Shown: positions 43,992 through 55,800, counted from the stretch's first letter. The stretch is DNA of 64,000 bases from Vandiemenella viatica (GCA_031002005.1 CM061918.1:65258531-65322530), one strand, 5' to 3'. Numbers and translations: made by a program. Notes: generated by a model not told the origin, from the sequence alone.

Positions 43992-44203
43992 ACCGGTGCG
44001 TGAGAAACCACTCTCGCGCGTAGCATTCAGGAGGACGCGAGTTCGAATTCCCACTCGGACAGCCAGATTTCAGTTTTCAATGGTTTCCCAAAATCGCTTC
44101 AGGCGAATTCTGGGATGGTATCTCCAAAAGGTCATTGCCGAATTACTGTCCATTATTTCTTTCCCACCTCTAAACATGTCGTTGTTGGTGAAGCGTAAAG
44201 CCT
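43992..44203 (+). mobile_element. SINE family A, old copy
   Basis: Diverged but recognisable: GCATTCAGGAGGACGCGAGT, B-box GAGTTCGAATTCCC, CAATGGTTTCCCAAAATCGC and the 3' AAGCGTAAAGCC. Confidence 0.7.
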
Positions 44204-45102
44204 TGGGTTAACTTTTGAATGTTAAATAAACCTTTTGAGCTACTTCGTATTTATTGTGTGTGTATGGTATTCTTTTGCATTTCAGTTATCTCACTAATCA
44301 TTCAGTCTAATGAATTACATAAAACCGTCGTGCTAGCAGTGCCGTTTGTATAGCTGTGGGCAGGGAAATAGGTGTACAATCGCGCTGTTGCCGCACTTCT
44401 GAACATTCTCGCGTAGCGCTCTCTCTCTAACACCAGAAAATGGTAACGCTGAGCGTCCTGTGTTGCCTAGTACTAGCGTCAACGCACAAAACTATTACTA
44501 CAAGCTAACAGGTGAATTTGACTGTTAAGTGCTCGATTTTGTAACGGCGCGTTTGAAGCCACCCATCAATACTTCTTGCCACAGCTATACCGACGCGCTT
44601 GCCGCGGACGGCAGCTTTAGGAGGGCGGAAAAATCAAAGAATAACTTTATACCGTCCCGCACCACAAATTCGTGTTTGAAGGGGTGGTAATTTCAGGTTT
44701 TGTCCCCGGCCCAGAGAATTCATAGATCCGCCATTGTGTGCTAGAGACAATTAGTATAATTAAAATATAAAATTGTTTAACTTTACCCAAACCAGCTGTG
44801 GCACTAAACTTTGGAACATGTTAATTGTACTATTACAGATGGTAGCATTATTAATATATTTTTCTCGGGCTTCCAGCAGTGTTAATATATCATATTTGCG
44901 GGACGTTTCGAAGGCGTCAATCTCTGCCTCCATTCTCAGCCAAATGTCAGTGTATAACTGTTTGTTTGTTGATTATCCTAATGAATAATTGTTTTGCTGG
45001 TATACAGTCAGGAGCCTAGGCACATGACATAACGTTGTATAATAGAATTAATATTAGAGGGAAATGTGAACATATTCAGGACAATTTGGGGAAGGCATCA
45101 TG
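44204..45102. other. Noncoding DNA with a decayed hammerhead-like motif
   Basis: No gene. On the minus strand 44897..44944 has CUGAGAA, stem GGAGGC with GCCUUC (six pairs, one G-U) and GAAACGUC. One core base differs from CUGANGA (G8 to A). The loop AGAGAUUG is shared with the motif at 50844..50885. Confidence 0.35.
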
Positions 45103-45510
45103 CAAAAACAACCGAAATGAACTTTTCACAGTCTGAAATCTTGTTGTCTAGTTTAAAATCTGTGGCATACCTTATAACACTACGTCATCGGTGAGTGATT
45201 ATGACAATTCGTTCGTACCGACAACAGATATGCGCCACAGATCACACTGAATCTCAGATGAATACCACTTTACGAGATACCCACCAAAGATTATGCTCCA
45301 GCACAATTAAACATTCATCCCATTAAACTGTTAAAGTTTGATTTTTTTTCTTTTTTTAAATATATTTTTGTTTTGTTATGTAGCTTTGGTTATTTATTTG
45401 TTCAGTTTTCTGAAATGTACTATTTTAGAATACAAGGAAAACGTTAATCAAACCATTACATCAAAAATTAATAGTCCAATAAGCAGAACGAAATAGTGGA
45501 ATTTAATTTA
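45103..45510 (+). repeat. Dispersed repeat R1, copy 2
   Basis: Relative of 40606..41285 without the MITE, giving the unoccupied structure. Class unknown; no ORF. Confidence 0.7.
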
Positions 45511-45524
45511 CGGCAAAGGTTTAA

Positions 45525-46345
45525 TTTATTTAATTTAATTTAATTGCAATGGAGCACACGCTCCGGTGGCAATTTCCCTACACACCCAACTTCCCCCTAT
45601 CCTACACTCACCTACATTTGCCCTCTACAAATTTTAACTTTAAATTCTTTTAACGTTTTCGGTAGGTTATTCATCATTCCCCTTGGTAACTCATTCCAAT
45701 CCCTGACACCCTTACCTAAAAAAGAAAATCTTCCCACACCCTTGTGCCTGAAATCGAGTGCCAGCTTGTGGTCATGGTCATCTTTTCCCTTCCATGAACT
45801 ACTTTTCATACCTACTGCAATATCTTTCCATGCCTCATCGCCAGTATATGCCCTGTACACTCCCATTAACCTCCTCATCCTCCTCCTGTCTTGCAATGAA
45901 TCCCATTCCAGCTCCTTTATCATATCTGTCAGTGATTGCATTTGCGATAATTTCCAGAAACAAATCTAGCAGCCCTTCTTTGCACCTTCTCCAACTCCTG
46001 TATTTCATACTCAAAATGTGGGTCCCATACTACACTACCATATTCGAGCAATGGTCTTACCAAAGTTTTGTAACCCAATTCCTTTACTTCTCTCGTGCAT
46101 CCCCTCATCACTCGCTCCAACAAGTGCAGAATTTTGAAACCTTTTCCTACCACCTGTCCAATGTGTCCTGCCCAGTTAAGTTTGTTATCAAATGTAATGC
46201 CAAGATATTTACATTTCAAGTCTTCAGCAAGCAATTCTTTCCCCACCTTAAAGATACTATTTTCTTTGCTACAAAAAAGACAAGCATCACTACGCACACC
46301 AAGGTCCTCCCGAGGGAAACGGTGGTAAAATGCTAATAAAGAATA
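45525..46345 (-). mobile_element. LINE family L, best-preserved copy (RT C-terminal half)
   Basis: Minus-strand frames cover the end of the RT domain and the C-terminal region: KCKYLGITFDNKLNWAGHI, then LVRPLLEYGSVVWDPHFEYE and VQRRAARFVSGNY. After a frameshift near 45950 come MIKELEWDSLQDRRRMRRLM and LALDFRHKGVGRFSFLGKGV. These are standard motifs of LINE ORF2. The 3' end has an (AAATT)n tail at 45525..45545. The 5' end, including the RT catalytic core and endonuclease, is missing. Confidence 0.85.
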
Positions 46346-47180
46346 AAATAATAATAGTAATCTATCAATCATACTATGTCATCGACTTGTTATAAGTGTG
46401 TGATTCGTGATGTAAATAAACATTGTTTTATGGAGAGTAACTGTGTAGATGGTATGTAATACGATAAAGGACAGTATTACCTATGAAACATTAATTAAAA
46501 GTTTGTCATTGTGTTTATGTGAACCACGATGTTTGGAGGGTAATTCTCAATTCGTCAGACTGGTTTATGTTGATAATTTTCTGTGTAAATGCATGTAAAC
46601 AGTATTAACTTACATTTTAAGATGTTTTATAATGATTTTGTACGATTTATAATTATTTTTGTATGGATTTGATTGTTAATTTATTGTTAACGCTCGAGAA
46701 ATGTCTGTCGACACACTTTCTGTGGTCTTCTAAATATATCTCCGGAGCCTATTGAAACGCACGGAGATAACGAGCAGAATCAGTTGTCTTGGAAGTTTGG
46801 TATGTCTTTTACATTTGTTTGTGAGCTTAATATTTTGAATATTTGTGAATTTGTGCTTTAGTATCTTTGTACGAAGTTTATCCGCGTATGTTTGTCATTG
46901 AAGATTACGACGTAATAAAAGTGTGATGAAAAGTGAAGCAGCGGTGTTGTTATTTAATTGAACTCAATAAATTCAGAAGTTGTGTTAATTATCGCTCTTC
47001 GATGAGAGGTAAATCACTGGCCGACAGGACGGTAGAAACCTATGAATTTGATGATTAAAGGTAATTAGTTAATTAGCGAAAAGCATATCAAAGTCTGTAG
47101 TATAGCTAGTGCGTTAACTCCTCGCTGAAGAGGCAAATGAACGAGTGGATGGAGCTGTTATGATGTGGAAACCAACTCAC
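46346..47180. other. AT-rich noncoding DNA
   Basis: No gene recognised. Confidence 0.4.
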
Positions 47181-47480
47181 CGACTCTACCCTTTACTACG
47201 GAGCGCCATATTAATAGTGTTTGTTCCGTGAGAGCGGGCACAATGAGGCGGTGTGTTCCCATGAGGGCCTTCACCTCCTCGCTTTCATCTGCGCGCCCAG
47301 GCGCAGTGATGGAGCACATCTGGCTCGTCTCTCAGCAGTGAAACCTCCGTAAACGTGATCTGACGTCTCCAGCTTTGGCCAAGCCCCCTCGTACTACTGT
47401 GCAAAGGTCACCACAGACAGCAAGAGCTGGGTGGCGCAGCTGTGTTCCCACGTTGGGTGCGTCGGGTCGCAGTCGGTGAG
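47181..47480. promoter_or_regulatory. GC/CpG-rich island, possible promoter or 5' exon
   Basis: The segment is clearly richer in GC and CpG than its surroundings. Each side has a good donor-like sequence facing outward: minus-strand GAGTCG|GTGAGT at 47181, and plus-strand CAGTCG|GTGAGC at about 47475. Short open frames exist on both strands (minus MCSITAPGRADESEEVKAL; plus MRRCVPMRAFTSSLSS). Neither fits phase 0 into the exon at 24748, so it cannot simply be its missing coding exon. It may be an untranslated first exon or an unrelated promoter. Confidence 0.25.
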
Positions 47481-47752
47481 CGATCGATCTTTATTTTCGA
47501 AACTACTTTTATTGCACAAGGAATCAAGTTACAATGCTAACGACACGACTTTTTTTCTTGTGCATAGAATATCTTTGCTAGCTAATGTCAGTACTGAATA
47601 GACAACTAGCAGCTTTTGTGTCTAGTTCTCAGTTGTTTCAGAATACAGTAACCCACTGTTAAACAGGAAAAAGGTATTTCCTCGTTAGTATCGTCATCCT
47701 GTATAATTTTTAGGGGCATTAAATCTGACCTTTACATCTTCGTTCTTGTGAA

Positions 47753-47865
47753 GTACGATATCGAGGTTTTGTGATTCCTATTCCACGTTAAACAGTAGGT
47801 CCTTCGATGACAGAGATCGGATGCCCGTTATTTCAAACTCTGTCAGCAACATACGAAATTATTTT
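47753..47865 (+). mobile_element. SINE family B, 3' fragment
   Basis: TTTTGTGATTCCTATTCCACG, TTAAACAGTAGGTCC and a CTCTGTCAGCA...ACGAAATTATT end match the family B body and tail. Confidence 0.5.
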
Positions 47866-47959
47866 TCATGTGCGCTGTGTTAAGTGCGTTAACGATTCGT
47901 TGCTCGTATTCCATCTTTAGGGGGTAGGTTGATGCACAGCATAGGTGGATTATGCGGCA

Positions 47960-48175
47960 AATTGAAACTCTTACACCAGGTGACTGCGAACACACGCACT
48001 CCAGTAGTCGCGGGTTCAGTACCATCTGTGGTCACTCAGATTTCATTTTGCAAAACAACTTCAGGTGAATGCCAGGTTGATTCTTTTAAATGGCCATTGC
48101 AGAATTCCTTTCTGTTCCTTTATCCCTTACCGCCTCCAGGCTCTAATAACGACAACTTCGACGAGCCGCAAAACA
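47960..48175 (+). mobile_element. SINE family A, highly diverged copy
   Basis: B-box-like GCGGGTTCAGTACC, then ACTTCAGGTGAATGCCAGG, GGCCATTGCAGAATTCC and CGACGAGCCGCAAAAC. Confidence 0.5.
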
Positions 48176-48254
48176 CTAATAATAGAAACAACAACACACA
48201 CACGGAATCGCTATTGATTCCTGCATGTGGAATACGCTATGATAGCTCTGTGCT

Positions 48255-48700
48255 TCTGATTTAATGCGTGGTGACTTGTAACTGTCAACTTGTTCAGTAT
48301 ATTCCTAGCGAATTTATTCCAATCCCTGATTCTTTTACGAAGAATTATAAAGAAGTCCTAGTTTGTGTTCATGATAATCTCTTCCCTTGCATGCACTACT
48401 ATTTCTTCTACCAATACACGGTAGATCCATATCTTATCACCATTGTATGCCTTATATACTCCCAGCACTCTCTTCACCCGCCTCATACATTCCAGTGAGT
48501 CCTCAATGTGTTCTGCTCTTATTTTAACCAATAAATATAGCTGCCGTCTATTGAATCTCCTCAGTCCCTGTATTTGGTACCCACTGCACTCATGCATAGG
48601 TTTTCTACGGCATTTCCGTCTACAATTACCTTCTCCAGAGTAATTGTAGAACTCGTAAACCTCTCCATATCAGTTGTCCAGTGTGTTCTGCACAGTATAC
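48255..48700 (-). mobile_element. LINE family L, degraded copy
   Basis: Reversed motifs of family L: ATTCCAATCCCTGATTC, CATGATAATCTCTTCCCTTG, CATTGTATGCCTTATATACTCC and ATTTGGTACCCACTGCA. Frames are broken. Confidence 0.6.
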
Positions 48701-48906
48701 ACATATCTAAAGACACTCGGGCCATGTTTGCTTATTTTCGTATGCAACACTATTAATGGCTTTATATTGTTATGTGTGGTGATATAAAAGCTAATTTTAG
48801 CTTAGTATTCAAACCGAACGTTGGTTGGACTCTCCCACAATGGCAAACTTAGCCTGGTATTGAAGAGGGAGGGGTGGAGGGGGGGTCAGTTCCTTTACTC
48901 ATTGTC

Positions 48907-49100
48907 TAACCTAATCCAGTAATTAGAGGATCTACGGTGTAACCTGTAATGCGAACCACTAAAATGTTCTGGTGCACTTCACACCACACAGAAAGCGGTG
49001 CAAGAGGTGAAGGTCGCGTTAAGGGGAAATAAAAATCGCCTCCGAGACTGATTCGAAACGAGGACCTTTCGTTCTCCAGTCTGAGCCACTGAATCATCAG
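48907..49100 (-). mobile_element. SINE family B, disrupted by a family A SINE
   Basis: Minus-strand family B: GAGCCACTGAATCATCAG is the reverse of its head, AAATCGCCTCCGAGAC the B-box side and TAACCTAATCCAGTA the distal end. The family A SINE at 49101 inserted into its head. Confidence 0.7.
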
Positions 49101-49380
49101 ACCGAGCGGGGCGGTGTAACGTTAGCGTTCTCGCCTCGCATTTGGGAGGACGGCGGTTCGAATCCCCGTCCGGGCATCCAGATTTGGGTTTTCCATGGTT
49201 TCCCCAAATCACTCCAGGCAAATGCCGGGATGCTTCCTTCAAAAGGCCATGGCCGAATTCCTTCCCACTCCTTGCCCCCCATCCTTGCCCCCCATCCTTG
49301 CCCCCCATCCTTTCCCGTCTCTAAAGACCTCGATGTTAAAAAGAGACGTAAAGCAGTTACAAAAAAAAAATTAAAAAAAA
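49101..49380 (+). mobile_element. SINE family A, full length, nested, with internal minisatellite
   Basis: Flanked by the 11-bp duplication TGAATCATCAG (49090..49100, 49381..49391). The head is ACCGAGCGGGGCGGTG, the B-box CGGTTCGAATCCCC, with a poly-A tail. Near 49275..49312 a unit CCCCCCATCCTTG is present three times, against one in other copies. Confidence 0.88.
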
Positions 49381-49391
49381 TGAATCATCAG

Positions 49392-50840
49392 GCCACTGTG
49401 TGGCGGTATATGGCAAAGATCTTACTATCTGAAGGTTTATATTTGTGAAAGCCTTCACTAGGGTGTTCTGTTTGCAGATATCAATGCTCCTACTACCATC
49501 GAATATTTAATCCTATATGTTATTTCTCGTGCCAACATTCCTTCTTGTCAAGTAATTCAAAATATACGGCGATGAATCTTGTATCAGTCAATAGGAATTT
49601 TTACCTTCTGCTACTCAGTGTACATTAAAATATTTTGGTTGCCTAAAATTTAAGTTAAAAGTGGGTCAAACGACAGCCTGGACAGATTTAATCTAACCGC
49701 AGCCCCTGCTTGGGGAAAACGCAACCCGCCGCGCACAGTAGTCGATTTGATAGCGCCAATTTCAGGGGTTAGTAGTAAATGAAAAACACATTTGATTAAA
49801 ATTTAAGTTAAAGCAAAACTGGAGTTACCACCTACAGTAGCCTTTGTAATGACTACCACTAAGTCTCGTTTACAAGCGCTTCACAGAACTGTATTTTACT
49901 CGTCAAATGATTTTTCTCATGACAGCACACTGTATCCTTCAACTGTCCTAAATCTAACAACATATTTCTATCTATGTGAAAAATTGGTGTGTAATAAGAT
50001 TTTCACTGAGGTGTCTGTGCTCCATTGCAATAAAATTAAAATGCCAACGTGTCCATGTTGTATGATTTAATCTCATAAACCCCCGAAGACTGCAGACTGG
50101 GTTAACAAAGCGAACTAAAAGATGAAAGTAGAAGACAGGTAATCCCCATCACAGACTCCGGGGCTTCCTTACAGCTATGAATTGGTCTATATTGTCGAGA
50201 CTCGCATTTACACGACAAGCTACGAGAACATGTCAGCCATTACCAATCAAACAACGCGGACAAGTCGGTCATTGAGTGACATCCATGTACGACCAGTCAT
50301 GACATTTAAATTCTAGACTTCTTTCAAAAGATCATTGGTGGTCGACGTTGATTAAAGAGGCGTTAGAGATTGCTAAATGCCCTAGGAACATCAGGGCTGA
50401 CAACGGCTTAAACTTCATGATCGTGGCATACCTTGCTGCAATGAGACATCGCGACCCCCACCGAGTCACCCAACCACGTAACGACTGCGCTAAGTAAATC
50501 AGCCGAAACGTCATCATTTAATACTAGGGCGCGGGAAGGATGAAAACTGTCTTCTTTATTTCACTTTACCAAAATTCCTTCACTTACCTAAAACACGGGA
50601 ACGTTGATTTAATTATCCTATGGTATACCAGGTAGTCATTCACCACCTACCTGACTGTTTCATTTCTGAATTTGTCTATTTTTATTACTCTCTAACTTCA
50701 TTTGCACTAAAGTTCATTTCATACTTCTTGTGTCATAGTTCTGTGTTTAACAAAATACTGAGATCAGACATCATGATCAAATCCCTATCGACACCATAAG
50801 AGTTCTTTTTTTAACACCAGCAATCAATGAACAAACTTGT
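49392..50840. other. Noncoding DNA
   Basis: No gene. At 50488..50505 a GCCGAAACGTC stretch recalls the 3' half of the hammerhead motifs, but no 5' core is present. Confidence 0.35.
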
Positions 50841-50843
50841 ATT

Positions 50844-50895
50844 TTGACAATGGCGGCAGAGATTGTGACCGCCGAAACGTCGTGGTCAAACGATG
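50844..50895 (+). repeat. Decayed hammerhead-like stem with GAAACGTC
   Basis: Stem GGCGG (50852..50856) with CCGCC (50869..50873) precedes GAAAC (50874..50878) and GUC. The expected CUGANGA is decayed to UUGACAA. Confidence 0.3.
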
Positions 50896-51074
50896 GACTA
50901 ACTCGGCTAGTTACCCGAGAAAATTTTATTCATTTACAACGCCGAGAAAATCTCCAGTCTTACAAGATAGTTGTTGTTATGACACAATTTCGTCCTTTTT
51001 TTAAATTTGATTAGAAATGTTCGATTCCCATGTGAGAACAGTATTTGTTATGTGGAATAGTAACAGATCAATAC

Positions 51075-51500
51075 TTAATGTCAAAATTTGGACCACTAAA
51101 GAAATGCCTCCTAACATTAAAGACAGTCTGATAGTTCCCATATTTAAGGAAGGCGACCGAGTGGACTGAAATAACTATCTTGTGTAGGAGAGCTTATTGC
51201 TAGACTTGGCAAATCGTATTCTAAGTTTGGTGGAAGAAATACTTTCAGATGGCCAGTGCGGCTTCGGACTATCTAGAGGCACCACAGATATGATTCCCAC
51301 TGCTCATCAGCTTCAAAGATATGTAAGGAATAGAATAAACCTCTTTGTATTTCTTTAATTGATTTCGCTGAGGCCTCTGATTCAATTTTATCCCTGTATG
51401 GTTTTTCACCAAAATTCATTGCCATCTTAAAATTGCTCTACACTAATATGACGTCTGCAGTCATTAATAATGGCTCTGTGTTCAAATAGCATGGCGGATA
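51075..51500 (+). pseudogene. LINE reverse transcriptase relic
   Basis: The broken plus-strand frame gives NIKDSLIVPIFKEGDRVD, then DGQCGFGLSRGTTDMI, FVFLIDFAEASDSI and LLYTNMTSAVINNGSVF. These match RT blocks (PIFKKGD, QCGFRxxRGTxDMI, VDFxKAFDS), with the catalytic region decayed (FAEASDS for FxKAFDS). Confidence 0.7.
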
Positions 51501-53300
51501 GACGCACCAATATTACCAATATTAGTATCCTCGAACAAGCGCAGTTCTTCAGCATAAAATTGGGCTGACCACGTGGTCCGAATGCCCAACAATCGCATTT
51601 CTAAACAAGTGTTCTACTCAGAGCTAACGGTGGTGTGAACGCTGAATTGGCGGTCAGAGAAAGCGATTCAAGGATGTTGCCAAGGCTTGCATGAAGGTGA
51701 ATACATTGACCTAACATCTGGGAGACCTCTGCCCTTGACCGCTCATCCTGGAGGTCATTTGTCCATCATGGAGCCATGTTATGTGAAGAAAAGCGCCGAT
51801 GATCAGCGAATGAGACAATGCAGCGCAGGAAAGAAAATGAACAGATGAATAAAAGTGGCAGTGCCTAATCTGTTGCTGTCGTCGTTACTGTTAATTGTGT
51901 AGTGCTTGCATTGGACTCTACGGCCATCTCCGGACTCACAGATGTTCAGCTTAAAGACCAACGTACTCGATTTCGAGTGTTTGCTGTAATGATGATGCTG
52001 GTGAATATTACCAGCTACTGATTACAGGTTAGCTACTTAGCATACCATAAGTATAATCAAATACAAAACATCTCAAGTTACCACAAATGAATGCAATTTC
52101 CAAAGGCTCTTATTAATTGCTACATTTGTAAACAGTTTCAACCAAAAATCGTACACCAAATCGGTGATCGTGAATAACTTTGTCATCTGCCCATTCGTAA
52201 TCCAAAAATATATAGTATTTTCTTAGTCATTTTTACTTACCTAATTTCAAGAGTAAAATGAGTTCTGCAGCAAAAACTAGTTAGCTAGTCAGTTCGTATT
52301 TAAAGCTGTCAGGCTTCTGTGGATAAAATTTGCTCTCTTAGGTTATTGACTAAAGAAGCTCCAGCAAATGTTTTGTTTTCATTCGTTTTGCTGATTTATT
52401 GGCATTTAGGCTTGCATCCGTACAGCCACTTTTAATTTTATAGATTAACATCAATACACAATTAACGATTAGTTAAAATGTTTACTCCAATATTTCTCAA
52501 GTGCGGTACAAAATCTTATAAATAGCATAGTCATCTTAGCGCAGGTGAGCTGCGGAAGCCCTTTCATCAGACTATCTTTGAGGAAATCGATCTCCATCTT
52601 TTTCAATCGGCAGTCAATCAGGAGGTGGTTTGTATCTTCAATTGCCCCACAAGGTCAGTTAAGGGAGACTACAGTATGTATTCTGTGAAGGTGTTGCTTG
52701 AAGCAGCCGTGGTTGAATTTACATGCAGCAATACAGTTACTGTGTCTGCGTGAACATATATGAATCACTTACCATGGATGGAAAGGAATCTCGAAGTTTA
52801 TGCACCCATAGTGTTGGCTCTAGTTTTAAGTGTGCTCTTCCATGCCATGATCCATTCTATCTTCATGTCAATATCATCTCATTCTGTACTGCAATTGACA
52901 ATGGCCTGCAATCTTTGTGGATGTTAATATTTATCAGCTATGTGTTTCAGCATTGAGACTGAAGTTTTCAGGATTTTCTACCACAAAGACAATAGGGTGT
53001 ACACATAATGTGATAGCAGTGTAAGTACATCTAGATTTCTTATCACATTTCTTCGCGATGTCAATGGTTTGTTCCACAAATAATTGTCAGAGCAGGTTTT
53101 CGTGATGTAAATACCTTCTGTGCGTTTAAAGAATTTCCTCAGAATGAAGTTAGCAGGAAGTGAGCAGCTTCTTCCTGAAGCAGTTATTCCAGCTACTATG
53201 TTCAAGAAAAGGTTACAAAATCAAGTTTTTAAAAGAATTTCCTGAATATGTTGCTTTCTGTTCAAAGTATTATCTGTGTATTCACTAAGGAATGTTATGA
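51501..53300. other. Noncoding DNA
   Basis: No feature recognised. Short ORFs have no family resemblance. Confidence 0.4.
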
Positions 53301-53309
53301 AACAGAAAG

Positions 53310-53553
53310 ACCGAGCGTGGTGGGTGAACTGTTAACGTTCTGGCCTCGCATTCGGGAGGAAGCGGGTTCGAATCCCCGCCCAGGCATCCAGATTTGAGTT
53401 TTCCATGGTTTCCCAAAATCACTCCAGGCGAATGCCGGGATGCTTCCTTCAAAAAGGCCATGGTAGAATTCCTTCCTGTTCCTCGTCCCCAGTCCCATCC
53501 CGCCTCTAATGATTTTAGCCGTCGACGAGGCGTAAAGCCATAATTAAAAAAAA
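53310..53553 (+). mobile_element. SINE family A, full-length reference copy
   Basis: Flanked by AACAGAAAG on both sides (53301..53309, 53554..53562) and ending in poly-A, the hallmarks of L1-like retroposition. Head ACCGAGCGTGGTGGGTGAAC (A-box), B-box GGGTTCGAATCCCC, body with GGTTTCCCAAAATCACTCC, 3' end CGTCGACGAGGCGTAAAGCC. tRNA-derived, transcribed by polymerase III in active families. Confidence 0.92.
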
Positions 53554-53562
53554 AACAGAAAG

Positions 53563-54601
53563 TCGCAAATCATGAAGAAAATTGTGTAAATCGCGTTCAT
53601 CAAATACCAAGATGTGAAGAAACCTTTTGAACTGCGACTATCAGTTTTGGATGTTCCAATTTTTACTTCCCTTGGCAAGCCAAACCATCCATTGCGACCT
53701 CTCCACTATGAAAAGTATGCAGTTCCACATGTGCGATATTCGTTAGGAAGTCAGTGTGTCGCCGCGACGGGAGAAAGTCCAGTGTTAATGCGCAACTGCC
53801 TGGAAGTGTTCGAATAACACCATACCGTGTCTGCTAGTTCTATTCTGTGTCTCAAAAATGATTTCTTGGCGCTTAATAATGTTCAATATCATTTCTGCGA
53901 TTCCGTACCTTCTGAATGAAGGACGAAACCCTAGTGGATTCATTTCATTTATCTGCAACTCACAGCTTCAAAATTTCTGAAACCATTAAAAAGATAAAAT
54001 GTCAATTTCCGTACTTCATAAGTACTTCCTAAACTTAAAACGATTATACTGTGGGGTTTGAAAGTCATTATAGAAGGCATTGCGTGGCTTTAAGGGAAAA
54101 TGTTGTTTATATAAACTTCATGGTTGTCTTCTGTAGACTTCTGTTACGCAAATCATGTTTAATACACCGTCTTGGCAGCATCTGAAGTCTTCCACTTGTC
54201 CTACACTAAATTCTTTCCATCACGGAAAAAAATAATCTTCTATTGCCATTTCCTCCTCAAGATGCTATCTTTTTATTAACCTGGAAAACCGTCAACTCTC
54301 AAAACATTACCACTTTTCGCTCTATAGTACGATTTTTAAAATCGTTTTTATGAAAAACTGAGAATCATCCCGCCTTTATTTCCAAAATAACTGATCTGAA
54401 AACTATTTCAAAATTTGCAGTACTATGAAACCTAGCAAACATATAGCGATCTTTCTGAAGTGTATGTTTTCCGCGAAATAACTAAACTTGCAGTTTTAGC
54501 CAAATTAATCTTTAAGACAAAAAAAAGAGATAAATGTCAAGAAAAAACTAAACATGGTATTCAACCCAAAAATTGGTTTTATCCTCCAGAACGAGGCATA
54601 C
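53563..54601. other. Noncoding DNA
   Basis: AT-rich, nothing recognised. Confidence 0.4.
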
Positions 54602-54609
54602 TAAGCCTG

Positions 54610-54861
54610 ATTTTTTTTTTTTTACTTACGGATTTACGCCTCGTCGACGTCGAAGTCATTAGAGGCGGGATGGGACTGGGGACAAGGAACGCGAAGGAAT
54701 TCGGCCATGGCCTTTTGAATCAAGTATCCCGGCATTTGCCTGGAGTGATTTGGGGAAACCATGGAAAACCCATATCTGGATGCCCGTACGGGGATTCGAA
54801 CCCGCGTCCTCCCGAATGCGAGGCCAGAGTGTTAACCACTAACCCACCACGCAAGGCCTCT
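54610..54861 (-). mobile_element. SINE family A, full length
   Basis: Minus strand, with poly-A (T run 54611..54623) and an 8-bp duplication TAAGCCTG (54602..54609, 54862..54869). The B-box GGGTTCGAATCCCC is intact. Confidence 0.88.
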
Positions 54862-55005
54862 TAAGCCTGGTGTTGAAGATAGAACAGCCAGTTCCTACTC
54901 TCTTACATGACCTAACCCGTGAAAGGCTGGTGTTCGTAATGACCAGGTCACTGGGTTTTTAACAGCTGTGCAATCCCCCTTAACGTATTCGCCTTAATAC
55001 AACCT

Positions 55006-55213
55006 GGTAATATTGCCGAGTATATGGGACCTACAGTTTATCGTGGAATTCAAACCACGGAAGCGTACTAGCGTACTCCACATTCCACAGCAATCTGTGG
55101 CACAAGTGAAAATTGAGTTAAGTGCGTTTGAAAATCCCTGCCGAGACAGGGATCGAACCGTGGATTTTTCGATCTCCAGGAATCCCTTAACGATTGAGCC
55201 ACCAGACCACTCA
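55006..55213 (-). mobile_element. SINE family B, tandem copy 1
   Basis: Minus strand: GTGGTCTGGTGGCTCAATCG head, CGATCCCTGTCTCGGCAGGG B-box region, CACGGAAGCGTAC reversed body. It lies immediately next to a second copy in the same orientation. Confidence 0.7.
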
Positions 55214-55219
55214 CCTAAA

Positions 55220-55373
55220 GTGGTAATCCTACCGATCAAAGGAGACCTACAGTTTAACGTTGAATCCAAACCACGGAAGTCTTCTGACGTACTTCACATC
55301 CCACCGAGAGAAGGATTCGAACCAGAGACATTTCGATCTCCAGTCAGACTCGTTATCCAGTGAGGGACCAGAC
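55220..55373 (-). mobile_element. SINE family B, tandem copy 2
   Basis: Minus strand: GGTCTGGTCCCTCACTGG head, GGTTCGAATCCTTCTCTCGG B-box region and CCGTGGTTTGGATTCAACG body. Shorter than copy 1 (internal deletion). Confidence 0.7.
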
Positions 55374-55671
55374 CAATAGAGAATATTACAAAGCGGATAA
55401 CAAATATTTCATGAAATTTTCGAAGACCGATTCAAATGTTATTCAACTGTTTTGTGTTGTGTGTCTTATTTATATACAATATTTCAAAGGTAACTTCGAA
55501 AACAAACAATTAGGTCTGAAAATGCTATGTTACTATTTACAAAAAGTTTTACAAAACCGTTTTCGCACTGAATTCAGTTTAATACATAATCTGTATTTGG
55601 TAAAAGAGCCCTCGACGCTTGGTAGTAACAACTTGGGCTGTACTCGACTAATTTTACTATCATTGTTATTA
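55374..55671. other. Noncoding DNA
   Basis: Open for about 100 codons on the plus strand (55360..55683), but low-complexity and without a recognisable family. Confidence 0.3.
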
Positions 55672-55800
55672 TCATTGTTATAAATTAATTGTGATGGAAC
55701 ATAAACAACAATAGCAATTTTCCTTAACGCTTACTTTTTTGTCAGATGAATTTTCAATTAAATTCTGTATTCTTTGTTTCTAGTAATTTGTTGAGCAGCT
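55672..55800 (-). mobile_element. LINE family L, 3' tip only
   Basis: AATTAATTGTGATGGAACA, then AGCAATTTTCCTTAACGC resemble the family-L 3' end (AATTGCAATGGAGCAC, GGCAATTTCCCTACAC). Confidence 0.45.

Noticed and set aside
45525..46345. Host gene encoding the DMIKELEWDSLQDRRRM... protein
   Set aside because: Repeated at several places in the window, ends in an (AAATT)n tail and is frameshifted: a truncated LINE.
47181..47330. Missing first coding exon (minus strand, MGTHRLIVPALTEQ...) of the secreted-protein gene
   Set aside because: It would end in phase 1, but the exon at 24748 starts in phase 0, and the peptide is not a signal-peptide start.
50488..50510. Another hammerhead at GCCGAAACGTC
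   Set aside because: No CUGANGA box or matching stem I lies upstream within a workable distance.
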